A DNA stretch of 64,000 nucleotides from an uncultured Prevotella sp. GTDB taxonomy: Bacteria; Bacteroidota; Bacteroidia; Bacteroidales; Bacteroidaceae. The notes below the pieces were generated by a model. That model saw only the letters and a program-made list of their open reading frames with translations. It made no database searches and was not told where the DNA came from. The first letter of the stretch is position 1; each line of letters begins with the position of its first letter. The position numbers were made by a program, and so were the translations under genes. The DNA lies in assembly GCA_900315545.1 (NCBI GenBank), contig OMZM01000002.1:124001-188000 (forward strand), written 5' to 3'. This document shows, in pieces, positions 1 to 8,082 of the stretch.

Positions 1-859
1 GGGCGACGGCAAGGAACTGAAGACTATGGTCGACAATGCCGAGCTTGTCGAGAAACTGGCAGGCTGCAACTTGCCGAGAAAGGAGTTCTTCCAGTTCACC
101 ACGTCAGAGGGCATCAGCCTTAACGGAGTGATGATAAAGCCTGTAGATTTCGACGAAACAAAGAAATATCCCGTTGTCATGTATCAGTACAGCGGTCCCG
201 GCAGCCAGCAGGTAGTCAACTCATGGAGCATCGGCTCGATGGGGCAGGGCGGACTCTACGACCAGTACCTGACGCAGCTGGGCTTCATCGTGGTGTGCGT
301 AGACGGTAGAGGCACGGGTGCCAGAGGTGCCGATTTTGAGAAATGCACATATCTCCGACTGGGCGAACTCGAAGCCAGAGACCAGGTGGAAACTGCCGTT
401 TATCTCGGCACTCTGCCGTATGTCGACAAGGAGAAGATAGGCATCTGGGGCTGGAGCTTCGGCGGTTTCTGCACGCTTATGAGCATGAGCGAGGGCAGAG
501 AGGTGTTTGCAGCCGGCGTGGCAGTGGCTCCTCCGACAGACTGGCGCTATTACGACTCTGTATACACCGAGCGTTTCATGCGTACGCCGCAGGAAAATGC
601 TGAGGGCTACGACATTAACCCGATAAACAGGGCTGACAAGTTGCATGGCGCACTGCTCGTATGTCATGGCTTGGCAGACGACAACGTGCATCCGCAGAAC
701 GCCTTTGAGTATTCTGAAGCACTCGTGCAGGCTGACAAAGACTTCCGCGAACTGATTTACACCAACCGCAATCACGGCATCAGGGGCGGAAACTCGCGCA
801 ACCATCTGCTGCGCCAGATAACAACGCACTTCGTAAACGAACTTATAGAAAAGAAATAG
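1..859 (+). CDS. S9 family peptidase (dipeptidyl peptidase IV-like), C-terminal part
   Basis: The gene runs in from before the window; the reading frame is open from base 2, so the first ATG (base 26) is only internal. The visible part is the alpha/beta-hydrolase catalytic domain of prolyl oligopeptidase family S9. It has the nucleophile elbow GWSFGG (serine codon at 455-457), the acid motif HGLADDNVH and the histidine motif RNHGIRGG, in the order of a Ser-Asp-His triad. Bacteroidales DPP-IV enzymes remove X-Pro dipeptides from peptides in the periplasm; that this one prefers proline is inferred from family resemblance. The N-terminal beta-propeller and signal peptide lie outside the window. 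A strong terminator follows the stop codon. Confidence 0.9.
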   Translation, partial: GDGKELKTMVDNAELVEKLAGCNLPRKEFFQFTTSEGISLNGVMIKPVDFDETKKYPVVMYQYSGPGSQQVVNSWSIGSMGQGGLYDQYLTQLGFIVVCVDGRGTGARGADFEKCTYLRLGELEARDQVETAVYLGTLPYVDKEKIGIWGWSFGGFCTLMSMSEGREVFAAGVAVAPPTDWRYYDSVYTERFMRTPQENAEGYDINPINRADKLHGALLVCHGLADDNVHPQNAFEYSEALVQADKDFRELIYTNRNHGIRGGNSRNHLLRQITTHFVNELIEKK

Positions 860-919
860 TCAGTCCGTCGAAGGCATTCTTTAGGAAAGTGCACTCTATG
901 AGTGCTGGCTGACAACATG

Positions 920-973
920 CTCTCTGCCGACATCTGTTTATTAATAAAGATGTCGGCAGAGAGTATTGTTTTT
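920..973 (+). terminator. Rho-independent terminator after the S9 peptidase
   Basis: A perfect 16-bp stem (920-935 with 948-963) encloses a 12-base loop and is followed by a T-rich tract (964-973). It lies about 60 bases after the peptidase stop codon. Confidence 0.9.
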
Positions 974-1000
974 ACAGTCTGACAGTCATCCTCATGCAGG

Positions 1001-1457
1001 AAAATACTAATCAATTTTGGCTCGTTTACTGTCGCGTGAGTGCCCTCGAAACCCGTTTCGGAAATTACGGGGGCAAAATATGCCCAAATTTCGCATATTC
1101 TCGTAATTGTCTGACAATCAATTTGTTATGGTAAAATGTTGCATTTATTCGCACGAAATGTATATGTTAAAATTGTCAAAGAGTATGTTTGACATTCTCA
1201 AACACACTGTTTGAGGCGGTCAGACATAGTGTTTGGGGGTGTCGGGCGTAGTGTTTTGCAGGGCAAAATAGACCAGATAGGCGCGTCAAACATGCTCTTT
1301 GACAATTTTAACAGTTATCGCCGACTCTAAAATTAACACAATTTTGCACTTCCAATGCCCGTTCCGATTCTATTTGAACGTTTTTTCCCTGTCAAAAATT
1401 TTCATACTTTTTCGGTACGAAAGAAAATCCTGGCGAGTTTGGCACAGTTTTTGCTGC
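1001..1457 (+). repeat. Interspersed 450-bp element, copy A (22-bp phased palindrome array)
   Basis: This is the first of five related intergenic copies (others near 12.3, 24.3, 38.2 and 52.6 kb). The left flank contains GTTTACTGTCGCG and GCCCTCGAAA, the right flank TTTCCCTGTC and GTTTGGCACA. The centre holds six 17-bp units starting at 1176, 1198, 1220, 1242, 1264 and 1286, so exactly 22 bp apart: TCAAAGAGTATGTTTGA, TCAAACACACTGTTTGA, TCAGACATAGTGTTTGG, TCGGGCGTAGTGTTTTG, a degenerate AT-rich unit, and TCAAACATGCTCTTTGA. The outer units lie in 26-bp inverted arms (1167-1192 and 1286-1311) that match at 25 of 26 positions. No open reading frame is shared with the other copies. It fills most of the gap between the S9 peptidase and iorA. 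Function unknown. Confidence 0.9.
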
Positions 1458-1535
1458 GCATCGCAAATCGACCTCAGGAAATCCTCCTTATTTAATATGT
1501 AAAATCAATAATAAACTAAAAAAATGTTTTTTCTC

Positions 1536-1566
1536 TTTGTCATTTGAAAGAAAATCGGTATATTTG
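1536..1566 (+). promoter_or_regulatory. Bacteroidetes-type promoter for iorA
   Basis: A TTTG -33 box (1536-1539) and a TATATTTG -7 box (1559-1566) are separated by 19 bases, matching the Bacteroidetes consensus. The predicted leader to the iorA ATG is about 75 bases. Confidence 0.7.
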
Positions 1567-1649
1567 CATGGTTGTTATAATAATAACAAATTTAACACAG
1601 GAAAAATAATTTTGATTGTTATAAATTAAATCTAAAAAACAAAAACAAT

Positions 1650-3260
1650 ATGAAGAAACTTCTTTTAGGCGACGAGGCTATAGCACAGGGTGCTATCGAT
1701 GCCGGACTGAGTGGTGTCTATGCCTATCCAGGTACTCCTTCCACAGAGATAACGGAGTACATCCAGATGTCGCCGTTGGCTAAAGAACGCGACATTCATC
1801 GTCGTTGGTCATCTAACGAAAAAACAGCAATGGAAGCAGCGCTCGGTATGTCGTACATGGGCAAGCGCGCACTTGTCTGCATGAAGCACGTCGGACTGAA
1901 CGTATGTGCCGACCCATTCGTAAACTCTGGCATGACTGGAGTGAACGGCGGACTTGTTGTTCTCGTGGCTGATGACCCCTCGATGCACTCATCGCAGGAC
2001 GAGCAGGACAGCCGTTTCTATGGCAAGTTCGCAATGATACCTACATTCGAACCAAGCTCGCAGCAGGAAGCATACGACATGATGGCAGTGGCTTTCGACT
2101 ATTCTGAACAGCAGAAACTGCCCGTACTCATGCGCGTAACAACACGCATGGCACACTCGCGCGCCGTAGTGGAAATAAAAGACGAGGCACGCAAGGAAAA
2201 CGAACTCAACTACAACGCTGAGGCAAGCAGCTGGGTGCTGCTACCTGCAAACGCACGCAAGCGCAACGACATCGTTACGGCACAGCAGGCTGTACTCGAG
2301 GAAAACGCTGTAAACTCACAGTTCAACAAGTACATCGACGGAAAAGACAAGTCGCTCGGCATCATTGCCAGCGGTATCGGATTCAACTATCTGAACGAAT
2401 GCTTCCCGACAGGATGCCCTTATCCAGTGCTGAAAGTATCGCAGTACCCATTGCCAAAGAAACTCGTGCGCAAGATGTGCGACGAATGCGAGTCAGTACT
2501 GGTAGTGGAAGAAGGACAGCCGTTCATCGAAGACCAGCTTCGCGGAGTAATGCCGGGCAACGCAGTCATCAAGGGACGTCTGACAGGCGAGCTGCCACGC
2601 ACGGGCGAACTCAACCCTGACGTTGTGAAGAAAGCACTCGGTATGCCTACCGACGAAAACTATGCATCGTGCGAAGACGTGGCACCACGCCCACCAGCAC
2701 TCTGTCAGGGATGCGGACACCGCGACGTTTACGCTGCTCTCAACGAAGTGCTGCGCGAGTACGAAAACCCACGCGTGTTCGGAGACATAGGTTGCTACAC
2801 TCTCGGATTCCTCCCTCCATACAAGGCAATACACTCTTGCGTAGACATGGGAGCAAGTATCACGATGGCAAAGGGTGCCGCAGATGCAGGACAGTGGCCA
2901 GCAGTAGCTATCATAGGCGACTCTACATTCACACACAGCGGAATGACTGGTCTCCTCGATGCTATCAATGAAAACGCAAACATCACGGTAATCATCAGCG
3001 ACAACCTCACAACAGGTATGACAGGCGGACAGGACTCAGCCGGAACAAACAAGTTTGAGGCTATCTGTCGCGGACTCGGCATCGAAGAAGAACACCTGCG
3101 CTACGTCGTTCCTCTGCCAAAGAACATGCCGGAAATCACACGCATCATACGCGAGGAAATAGAGTATAAAGGCACATCTGTCATCATTCCGCGACGCGAA
3201 TGTATGCAGACACTGCAACGTCATTTGAAACAAAAGAAAGCAAAGGAGGCAAACAAATAA
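1650..3260 (+). CDS. iorA: Indolepyruvate ferredoxin oxidoreductase, alpha subunit
   Basis: This 536-residue protein is the thiamine-diphosphate subunit of the enzyme that oxidatively decarboxylates aryl pyruvates (indolepyruvate, phenylpyruvate) to aryl-acetyl-CoA with ferredoxin as acceptor. The N-terminal pyruvate-ferredoxin-oxidoreductase domain begins GDEAIAQGAIDAGLSGVYAY and continues PGTPSTE. The C-terminal TPP-binding domain has CQGCGHRDVY and GDSTFTHSGMTG followed by a downstream asparagine-rich stretch. The protein stops soon after the TPP domain and has no C-terminal Cys-rich [4Fe-4S] ferredoxin module, which longer IorA proteins carry. The stop codon overlaps the iorB start by one base (TAATG), so the subunits are translationally coupled. 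Confidence 0.95.
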   Translation: MKKLLLGDEAIAQGAIDAGLSGVYAYPGTPSTEITEYIQMSPLAKERDIHRRWSSNEKTAMEAALGMSYMGKRALVCMKHVGLNVCADPFVNSGMTGVNGGLVVLVADDPSMHSSQDEQDSRFYGKFAMIPTFEPSSQQEAYDMMAVAFDYSEQQKLPVLMRVTTRMAHSRAVVEIKDEARKENELNYNAEASSWVLLPANARKRNDIVTAQQAVLEENAVNSQFNKYIDGKDKSLGIIASGIGFNYLNECFPTGCPYPVLKVSQYPLPKKLVRKMCDECESVLVVEEGQPFIEDQLRGVMPGNAVIKGRLTGELPRTGELNPDVVKKALGMPTDENYASCEDVAPRPPALCQGCGHRDVYAALNEVLREYENPRVFGDIGCYTLGFLPPYKAIHSCVDMGASITMAKGAADAGQWPAVAIIGDSTFTHSGMTGLLDAINENANITVIISDNLTTGMTGGQDSAGTNKFEAICRGLGIEEEHLRYVVPLPKNMPEITRIIREEIEYKGTSVIIPRRECMQTLQRHLKQKKAKEANK

Positions 3261-3832
3261 TGAAAACCGATATCATCCTCTGCGGTGTGGGCGGACAAGG
3301 CATCCTCTCAATCGCAACAATCATAGGCGAAGCAGCCATGAACGAAAACCTCTACATCAAGCAGGCAGAGGTACACGGAATGTCGCAGCGAGGCGGCGAC
3401 GTACAGAGCAATCTGCGCATATCGTCAGAACCAATCAACAGCGACCTCATTGCGCTCGGCAGCGCAGACGTAATCATCTCAATGGAGCCAATGGAAGCAC
3501 TGAGATACCTGCCTTACCTGAGCAAGAACGGATGGATCATCACATCGAGCACGCCATTTGTAAACATACCTAACTATCCGGAAATGGAAACAATTAAGGC
3601 TGACCTTAACAAGATAGACAACGTGATAGTAGTAGACATTGAGCAGATGGCAAAGGACAACGGAGTGCCACGCTCGGCAAACGTAATACTCTTGGGAGCT
3701 GCACAGAAGGCACTCGGTATAGAGTACGACAAGCTCGAAGATGCCATCAGACGTGTGTTCGGACGAAAGGGAGACGCTGTCGTAGACGCAAACATCAAGG
3801 CGCTCGCTCTCGGAAAACAGGTACAGAAATAA
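3260..3832 (+). CDS. iorB: Indolepyruvate ferredoxin oxidoreductase, beta subunit
   Basis: This 190-residue protein is the gamma-type subunit that completes the IorAB enzyme. It begins MKTDIILCGVGGQGILS, the glycine-rich start typical of the 2-oxoacid:acceptor oxidoreductase gamma domain, and continues with EVHGMSQRGGDVQS, a signature of the family. The ATG at 3260 overlaps the iorA TAA by one base and is preceded by AAAGGAGG (3242-3249), an unusually good Shine-Dalgarno site for this group. An upstream in-frame start at 3200 lies inside iorA and is rejected. With iorA and the next aminotransferase gene it forms a small aromatic amino-acid catabolic unit. Confidence 0.95.
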   Translation: MKTDIILCGVGGQGILSIATIIGEAAMNENLYIKQAEVHGMSQRGGDVQSNLRISSEPINSDLIALGSADVIISMEPMEALRYLPYLSKNGWIITSSTPFVNIPNYPEMETIKADLNKIDNVIVVDIEQMAKDNGVPRSANVILLGAAQKALGIEYDKLEDAIRRVFGRKGDAVVDANIKALALGKQVQK

Positions 3833-3859
3833 GCAAACAAGCGAAATGATAATAAAAGG

Positions 3860-3890
3860 GGCTATAGAAATATAGCCTCTATATTGTTTT
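3860..3890 (+). terminator. Small hairpin between iorB and the aminotransferase
   Basis: A perfect 7-bp stem GGCTATA/TATAGCC with a GAAA tetraloop (3860-3877) is followed by a weakly T-rich tract ending in TTTT at 3890. It could be a partial terminator or a processing site lowering expression of the downstream aminotransferase. Confidence 0.5.
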
Positions 3891-3911
3891 ATAAGAATAG
3901 AAACTCACAAC

Positions 3912-5225
3912 ATGAAACCAACACCAATAAAGAAAGAAGTCGTAGACAAGCTGATTGCCGACTTCGGAATACAGGATTTCTCAAAGGCTACGATACGCGA
4001 AGTGAAGCAGGTCGCTGCCTTTGCAGAAAAAGAATCAGGAGTGGAGTTTATAAAAATGGAAATGGGTATTCCAGGACTTCCTGCCGCTCAGGTGGGTGTG
4101 AAAGCACAGATAAAGGCTCTGGAAGACGGCATCGCAAGCATGTACCCAGACATACAGGGATATCCGGAACTGAAAAAACAGGCTTCACGCTTCGTAAAGG
4201 CATTCATCAACGTAGACATAAAGCCGGAAGGATGCGTGCCGGTATGCGGAAGCATGCAGGGAGGATTTGCATCGTTCCTGACTTGTTCGCAGGCTGACAA
4301 GAAGAAGGACACGGTGCTGTTCATCGATCCGGGATTTCCAATACAGAAGATGCAGCTGCAAGTACAGGGCGTGAAATACATCACTTTCGACGTCTATGAA
4401 TATCGCGGAGAGAAGCTGCGAGAGAAGCTGGAAAGCTATCTGAAGAACGGAAATATATGCGCCGTAGTCTACAGCAATCCTAACAACCCGTCGTGGATTT
4501 GCTTCACCGACGACGAACTGAAAATCATCGGCGAGCTCGCTACTAAGTACGACACAATAATAATGGAAGACCTCGCATACTTCGCTATGGACTTCCGCAA
4601 GGACTTGAGCAAGCCGTTTGAACCGCCTTACCAGCCCTCAGTGGCACACTACACCGACAACTACATTCTGCTCATCAGTGGCTCTAAGGCTTTCAGCTAT
4701 GCTGGCGAGCGTATAGGAGTAACGTGTATCAGCGACAAACTGTTCCACCGTCACTACGACGACCTTGCCGCGCGCTACGAAGGACTGCCTTTCGGACTCG
4801 TGTTCTCTACAAGAATGCTCTATGCACTGTCATCTGGCACAAGCCACAGCGCACAGTACGGTCTGGCAGAACTGCTGAAGGCTGCATGCGACGGAAACTA
4901 CAATTTCCGCGACGACATAAAGGTTTACGGCGAGCGTGCTCATAAACTGAAGGAAATATTCCTGCGTCATGGATTCCACGTGGTTTACGATAAGGACCTC
5001 GACGAGCCTATTGCCGACGGATTCTACTTCACGATAGGCTACAAGGGTATGACCAGCGGTGAGCTGGCTCACGAACTGATGTACTACGGTGTCAGCGGAA
5101 TATGTCTCGTAACGACAGGTTCTGAGCAGGAAGGACTGCGTGTATGCACATCGTTTATAGAAGACCACCAGTATTCGCAGCTTGATGAGCGCATGGCGAT
5201 ATTTGCCGAAAACCATCCACAATAG
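3912..5225 (+). CDS. Pyridoxal-phosphate aminotransferase, class I/II
   Basis: This 437-residue protein is a fold-type I PLP aminotransferase. The cofactor lysine lies in SGSKAFSYAGERIG, and the substrate-binding region has YSNPNNPSW and an upstream glycine-rich GSMQGG. Aminotransferases of this class convert amino acids to 2-oxoacids with 2-oxoglutarate as acceptor. Its position 79 bases after iorAB suggests it makes or uses aryl pyruvates, the IorAB substrates, but the exact amino acid cannot be read from the sequence. The ATG at 3912 is the only start compatible with a full N-terminus. A strong bidirectional terminator follows. Confidence 0.85.
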   Translation: MKPTPIKKEVVDKLIADFGIQDFSKATIREVKQVAAFAEKESGVEFIKMEMGIPGLPAAQVGVKAQIKALEDGIASMYPDIQGYPELKKQASRFVKAFINVDIKPEGCVPVCGSMQGGFASFLTCSQADKKKDTVLFIDPGFPIQKMQLQVQGVKYITFDVYEYRGEKLREKLESYLKNGNICAVVYSNPNNPSWICFTDDELKIIGELATKYDTIIMEDLAYFAMDFRKDLSKPFEPPYQPSVAHYTDNYILLISGSKAFSYAGERIGVTCISDKLFHRHYDDLAARYEGLPFGLVFSTRMLYALSSGTSHSAQYGLAELLKAACDGNYNFRDDIKVYGERAHKLKEIFLRHGFHVVYDKDLDEPIADGFYFTIGYKGMTSGELAHELMYYGVSGICLVTTGSEQEGLRVCTSFIEDHQYSQLDERMAIFAENHPQ

Positions 5226-5253
5226 AAACCTATTAATATAATAAGGTATAATA

Positions 5254-5290
5254 ATAAAAGCGATACTTATATTGAGTATCGCTTTTATTT
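5254..5290. terminator. Bidirectional terminator between converging genes
   Basis: A perfect 14-bp stem (5254-5267 with 5275-5288) and 7-base loop has A-rich sequence on one side and T-rich on the other, so it can end transcription from both the aminotransferase (plus) and the small envelope operon (minus). Confidence 0.85.
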
Positions 5291-5313
5291 GTTTCTCTTT
5301 CTCCTACAGTTTA

Positions 5314-5604
5314 TTATAAAAACAGTCGGGACAGCAGTCCCTTCTTAGTCTTCTTCTTCCTGTTCGGGCTGAAACGCTGGTAGAGTTTCCATCCCAGTAT
5401 GGCACCATCGACTATTCCCATGCTTTTGCTCATCAGTCCCTGAATACGGTTTGTAGGAGTCTTTACCTCTTGCTTGGCAAACAGTCCGTTCCACAATTGC
5501 GTTATCTCGCCATTGTCTTTCTGCAACATCTGTCGCAGTTCCTGCTTGCGCATCCTGATGTCGTCAAGCGAGTGATAGAGCATTGATGAATAGTTTTTCG
5601 TCAT
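5314..5604 (-). CDS. Small hypothetical protein, third gene of the YtxH/holin-like operon
   Basis: I do not recognise this 96-residue protein. It is basic, with a Met/Arg/Gln-rich helical N-terminal half (SLDDIRMRKQELRQML) and a Lys/Arg-rich tail (NRKKKTKKG), and has one moderately hydrophobic stretch (GIVDGAILGWKLYQRF). I chose the ATG at 5604; an in-frame TTG at 5625 would add seven residues and lie closer to the upstream stop. It follows a DUF1469-like membrane protein and a YtxH protein. This order recalls the enterobacterial yqjD-yqjE-yqjK cluster of stress-linked inner-membrane proteins, so a structural or membrane-associated role is plausible. That is inference from layout only. Confidence 0.65.
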   Translation of the reverse strand: MTKNYSSMLYHSLDDIRMRKQELRQMLQKDNGEITQLWNGLFAKQEVKTPTNRIQGLMSKSMGIVDGAILGWKLYQRFSPNRKKKTKKGLLSRLFL

Positions 5605-5634
5605 ATTAAGATGATGTTTGGACAAAACAATAAT

Positions 5635-5985
5635 TTACTTGTCTAACAAAATGCTTGCCAGCAACCGCACAAGCGGACGCTCAATGAGCCTCTTCCTGTT
5701 CATGACAACAATCAGAAAGATGACAATATAGAATGCGGCAACGATAAGGAAAGCAATGGCTGTTCCGGTATAGCTGGCAAGTGCAAATGCCAGCGAGATA
5801 GACAAATACAGCAAGACAGCCATCAGGGCAAGCGTACTTATGGCAATAATTGCAAAAATAGTTATCAGCCGAACAACTTTTTCTGCAACATCAAGCTTCA
5901 CAAACTCAGTCTGCAAGCCAAGATAGTGCTTGAATTTCTCTATCAGTTGAGTTATCGATTCAACATTCTTATCGTTGGAAAACAT
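5635..5985 (-). CDS. Phage holin-like family membrane protein (YqjE/DUF1469 type)
   Basis: The 116-residue protein has a helical N-terminus (SITQLIEKFKHYLGLQTEFV), two close membrane segments (about residues 38-62 and 70-94) and a short basic cytoplasmic end with MNRKRLIERPLVRLLA. This is the layout of the so-called phage holin superfamily III, whose chromosomal members such as YqjE are not phage holins and have no proven lytic role. It sits between the YtxH gene and a small hypothetical gene on the minus strand, presumably one transcript from the promoter at 6310-6340. No phage genes are nearby, so I read it as a housekeeping membrane protein. Confidence 0.75.
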   Translation of the reverse strand: MFSNDKNVESITQLIEKFKHYLGLQTEFVKLDVAEKVVRLITIFAIIAISTLALMAVLLYLSISLAFALASYTGTAIAFLIVAAFYIVIFLIVVMNRKRLIERPLVRLLASILLDK

Positions 5986-6044
5986 CTCTATAAACTATTG
6001 TTATATGTCTGATTACACAATAAATTGTAGGAAACAATCTCTAT

Positions 6045-6260
6045 TTAGTCATAATCTTCAGCTGCATCCTGAATGTCGTCTACAAGGTCATCCATTTCCT
6101 TGCGGTTGAGTTTCAGGTTATGCTTCTTGCAGAAGTCAGAAACAGTTTCAGATATTTTACTACGAGTGTCAGCTCCCTTTTCCGGTGCCAACAACAATCC
6201 CAATGCAGTTCCGGCAATAGCTCCACCTAAGAAAGCGCCGATATAGCCTAATGTTTTCAT
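6045..6260 (-). CDS. YtxH domain-containing small protein
   Basis: This 71-residue protein starts with MKTLGYIGAFLGGAIAGTA, a glycine/alanine-rich membrane segment, followed by LGLLLAPEKGADTRSKI. That GLLLAPEKG-type motif marks YtxH proteins. The remainder is a charged helix ending in acidic residues (DIQDAAEDYD). YtxH proteins are small stress-associated membrane-anchored proteins without a defined biochemical activity. It is the first gene of the three-gene minus-strand operon, with a clear promoter just upstream. Confidence 0.8.
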   Translation of the reverse strand: MKTLGYIGAFLGGAIAGTALGLLLAPEKGADTRSKISETVSDFCKKHNLKLNRKEMDDLVDDIQDAAEDYD

Positions 6261-6309
6261 AATTATAATGTTTTTATTAGTTAAGTAATGATATTTATTT
6301 GTCGTTTCG

Positions 6310-6340
6310 CAAATGTACGAAAACTTTTCAATACATCAAA
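6310..6340 (-). promoter_or_regulatory. Promoter for the YtxH operon
   Basis: On the minus strand a TTTG -33 box (6337-6340) and a TACATTTG -7 box (6310-6317) are separated by 19 bases, the consensus arrangement, about 50 bases from the YtxH start. Confidence 0.7.
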
Positions 6341-6432
6341 TTTTTCAGCCTCTTTTTTTCATAAATCAACGAGTTTTAAGGTATTTAACAATCTTTATGT
6401 AGGCAAATGTATTGTTATTCCAACATTTTATG

Positions 6433-6440
6433 TAATTTCG
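6433..6440 (+). promoter_or_regulatory. Probable -7 box for the SPOR lipoprotein gene
   Basis: TAATTTCG resembles the TAnnTTTG box with one change and has TTG 18 bases upstream (6412-6414). It lies 49 bases before the ATG. Confidence 0.45.
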
Positions 6441-6489
6441 CCACGAATAGTGAAAATATACATTTATTATTATAAAAAAGCATATTAAC

Positions 6490-6978
6490 ATGAAGAAATC
6501 AATGATTCTTTGCACAGGTATGTGCATCGCTTTAGCCTTCACTGGCTGTAAGTCAAAAGAAAGTGCTTATCGTCAGGCTTATGAAAAGGCACAGGCGGCA
6601 GAAGCTGCGGCTGAGGCTGCGACAGCAGTCGAAAACCAGCCAGTAGTTACTCCATTGCAGGAAAGACCTATAACGGAAAACAAGGTTGTTGACAATATGG
6701 ACAATGTGTCTGTAAGACAGGAAAACCTGACTGTCGTAAGCGGCAGTGGATTGCGCAGTTTCAGCGTAGTTGTAGGCTCATTCTCGGTAAAGGCAAATGC
6801 AGAAGGACTGCAGAAACTGCTTATCAATGCAGGCTACAACGCACAGATAGCATACAATTCTGACAGAAATATGTACCGCGTCATTGCTTCAACATTCGAC
6901 AACAAGTATGATGCAGTGCAGAGCCGTGAGCAGCTGCGTGGCAAATATCCTGACGCATGGTTGCTCTTTAACCAGTAG
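6490..6978 (+). CDS. SPOR domain-containing lipoprotein
   Basis: The 162-residue protein has a lipoprotein signal peptide (MKKSMILCTGMCIALAFTGC, lipobox FTGC with cysteine 20). An Ala/Glu-rich helix (AQAAEAAAEAATA) and a linker follow, then a C-terminal SPOR domain from about residue 90 (SFSVVVGSFSVKANAEGLQK through MYRVIAST). SPOR domains bind peptidoglycan denuded of stem peptides, so the protein probably tethers the outer membrane to the wall or acts at the division site. It lies 26 bases before ruvX and probably heads a transcript with ruvX, def and the TPR gene. Confidence 0.85.
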   Translation: MKKSMILCTGMCIALAFTGCKSKESAYRQAYEKAQAAEAAAEAATAVENQPVVTPLQERPITENKVVDNMDNVSVRQENLTVVSGSGLRSFSVVVGSFSVKANAEGLQKLLINAGYNAQIAYNSDRNMYRVIASTFDNKYDAVQSREQLRGKYPDAWLLFNQ

Positions 6979-7004
6979 AATACATAATACGCTTTTGCCC
7001 TTTT

Positions 7005-7433
7005 ATGGCACGGTTAATGGCTATTGACTATGGGAAGAAGCGGACAGGAATAGCCGTAACCGACCCATTGCAGATAATTGCAGGCGGGTTGGCTACGGTT
7101 ATGACGTCGAAACTGTTTGACTTCATTGCTGAATACATGAAGAGCGAAACAGTGGAATGCATCGTTGTGGGAGAACCGCGACAGCCAAACGGAATGCCAA
7201 GCGAAAACATGCAGCGCGTGAAGGAGTTTGCAAACAGGTGGAAGAAATTATATCCGGAAATTCCACTCGTATTCTACGATGAAAGATTTACGTCTGTTTT
7301 GGCACACAAGGCAATGATAGACGGAGGTCTGAAGAAGAAAGCGCGCGCTGACAAGGCGCTGGTTGACGAAATCAGCGCAACTATCTTGCTGCAAGACTAC
7401 ATGAATTCGTCTAAGCGGAAGTTAAGCAGATAA
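7005..7433 (+). CDS. ruvX: Putative pre-16S rRNA nuclease / Holliday junction resolvase, YqgF family
   Basis: This 142-residue protein has the RNase H-like fold of YqgF: N-terminal MAIDYGKKRTGIAVTD with the first catalytic aspartate, central CIVVGEPRQPNG, then FYDERFTS and a C-terminal DEISATILLQDYM with the last acidic residue. The E. coli homologue trims the 5' end of 16S rRNA; a resolvase role was proposed earlier from the fold. Length is normal for the family. It is followed after 76 bases by def. Confidence 0.9.
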   Translation: MARLMAIDYGKKRTGIAVTDPLQIIAGGLATVMTSKLFDFIAEYMKSETVECIVVGEPRQPNGMPSENMQRVKEFANRWKKLYPEIPLVFYDERFTSVLAHKAMIDGGLKKKARADKALVDEISATILLQDYMNSSKRKLSR

Positions 7434-7509
7434 TTAACAAAACAGAATAACAAATATCTTGTTCCCATAACTATAAATAGCGGAATAAGTAAATACGAAA
7501 AGTCTGAAA

Positions 7510-8073
7510 ATGATATTACCTATATATATATATGGTCAGCCAGTATTAAGGAAGGTGGCACAAGACATCGACGAAAACTATCCTGAATTGCAAAAGCTTA
7601 TCGAAGATATGTTCGAGACTCTCGATGCCTCAGGCGGTATAGGCTTGGCGGCACCTCAGATAGGCAAGGACATTCGCGTGTCAGTCATCGATTTGAACGT
7701 GCTGGCAGATGATCTGCCTGAGTATAAGGGCTTCCGCAAGGCTTTCATCAATCCGCATATCGTGGAATATGACGACACGGAAACCGACACAATGGAAGAA
7801 GGCTGCCTCTCGTTGCCTGGTCTTCACGAGAACGTTACGCGCCCTAAACGCATACACGTCAAGTGGTTAGATGCGGAAATGAATGCCCACGACGAGTGGA
7901 TTGACGGTTATCTGGCGCGAGTAATGCAGCATGAGTTCGACCATCTTGACGGTCATGTGTTCATCGACCGCATATCGCCGATGCGCCGACAGCTGATAAA
8001 AAGCAAGGTGCGTGCTTTGCTGCAAGGACGATACAGATGCTCATACCGCACAAAAGCAGCACCGAAAAAATAA
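7510..8073 (+). CDS. def: Peptide deformylase
   Basis: The enzyme removes the formyl group from the N-terminal methionine of new proteins, using an active-site metal. All three family motifs are present in order: GGIGLAAPQIG (residues 42-52), EEGCLSLPG carrying the metal cysteine, and QHEFDHLDG with the HExxH-type metal histidines and catalytic glutamate. At 187 residues it is of normal bacterial length, with a slightly extended basic C-terminus (RTKAAPKK). The next gene starts 9 bases after the stop, so the two are cotranscribed. Confidence 0.97.
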   Translation: MILPIYIYGQPVLRKVAQDIDENYPELQKLIEDMFETLDASGGIGLAAPQIGKDIRVSVIDLNVLADDLPEYKGFRKAFINPHIVEYDDTETDTMEEGCLSLPGLHENVTRPKRIHVKWLDAEMNAHDEWIDGYLARVMQHEFDHLDGHVFIDRISPMRRQLIKSKVRALLQGRYRCSYRTKAAPKK

Positions 8074-8082
8074 ACAGATGCA

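Noticed and set aside
1176-1302. CRISPR array
   Set aside because: Units repeat every 22 bp with only 5-bp spacers, the units themselves differ, and no cas genes are in the window. This is a phased palindrome array, not CRISPR.
1001-1457. Insertion sequence or MITE
   Set aside because: The element ends are not inverted repeats of each other, no target-site duplication is visible and there is no transposase. The inverted arms are internal.
1299-1502. Small open frame inside repeat copy A
   Set aside because: It starts with TTG, spans the element's right flank and is not preserved in the other copies.
5635-5985. Prophage holin
   Set aside because: No phage structural or lysis genes are nearby; the protein fits the chromosomal YqjE-like group.
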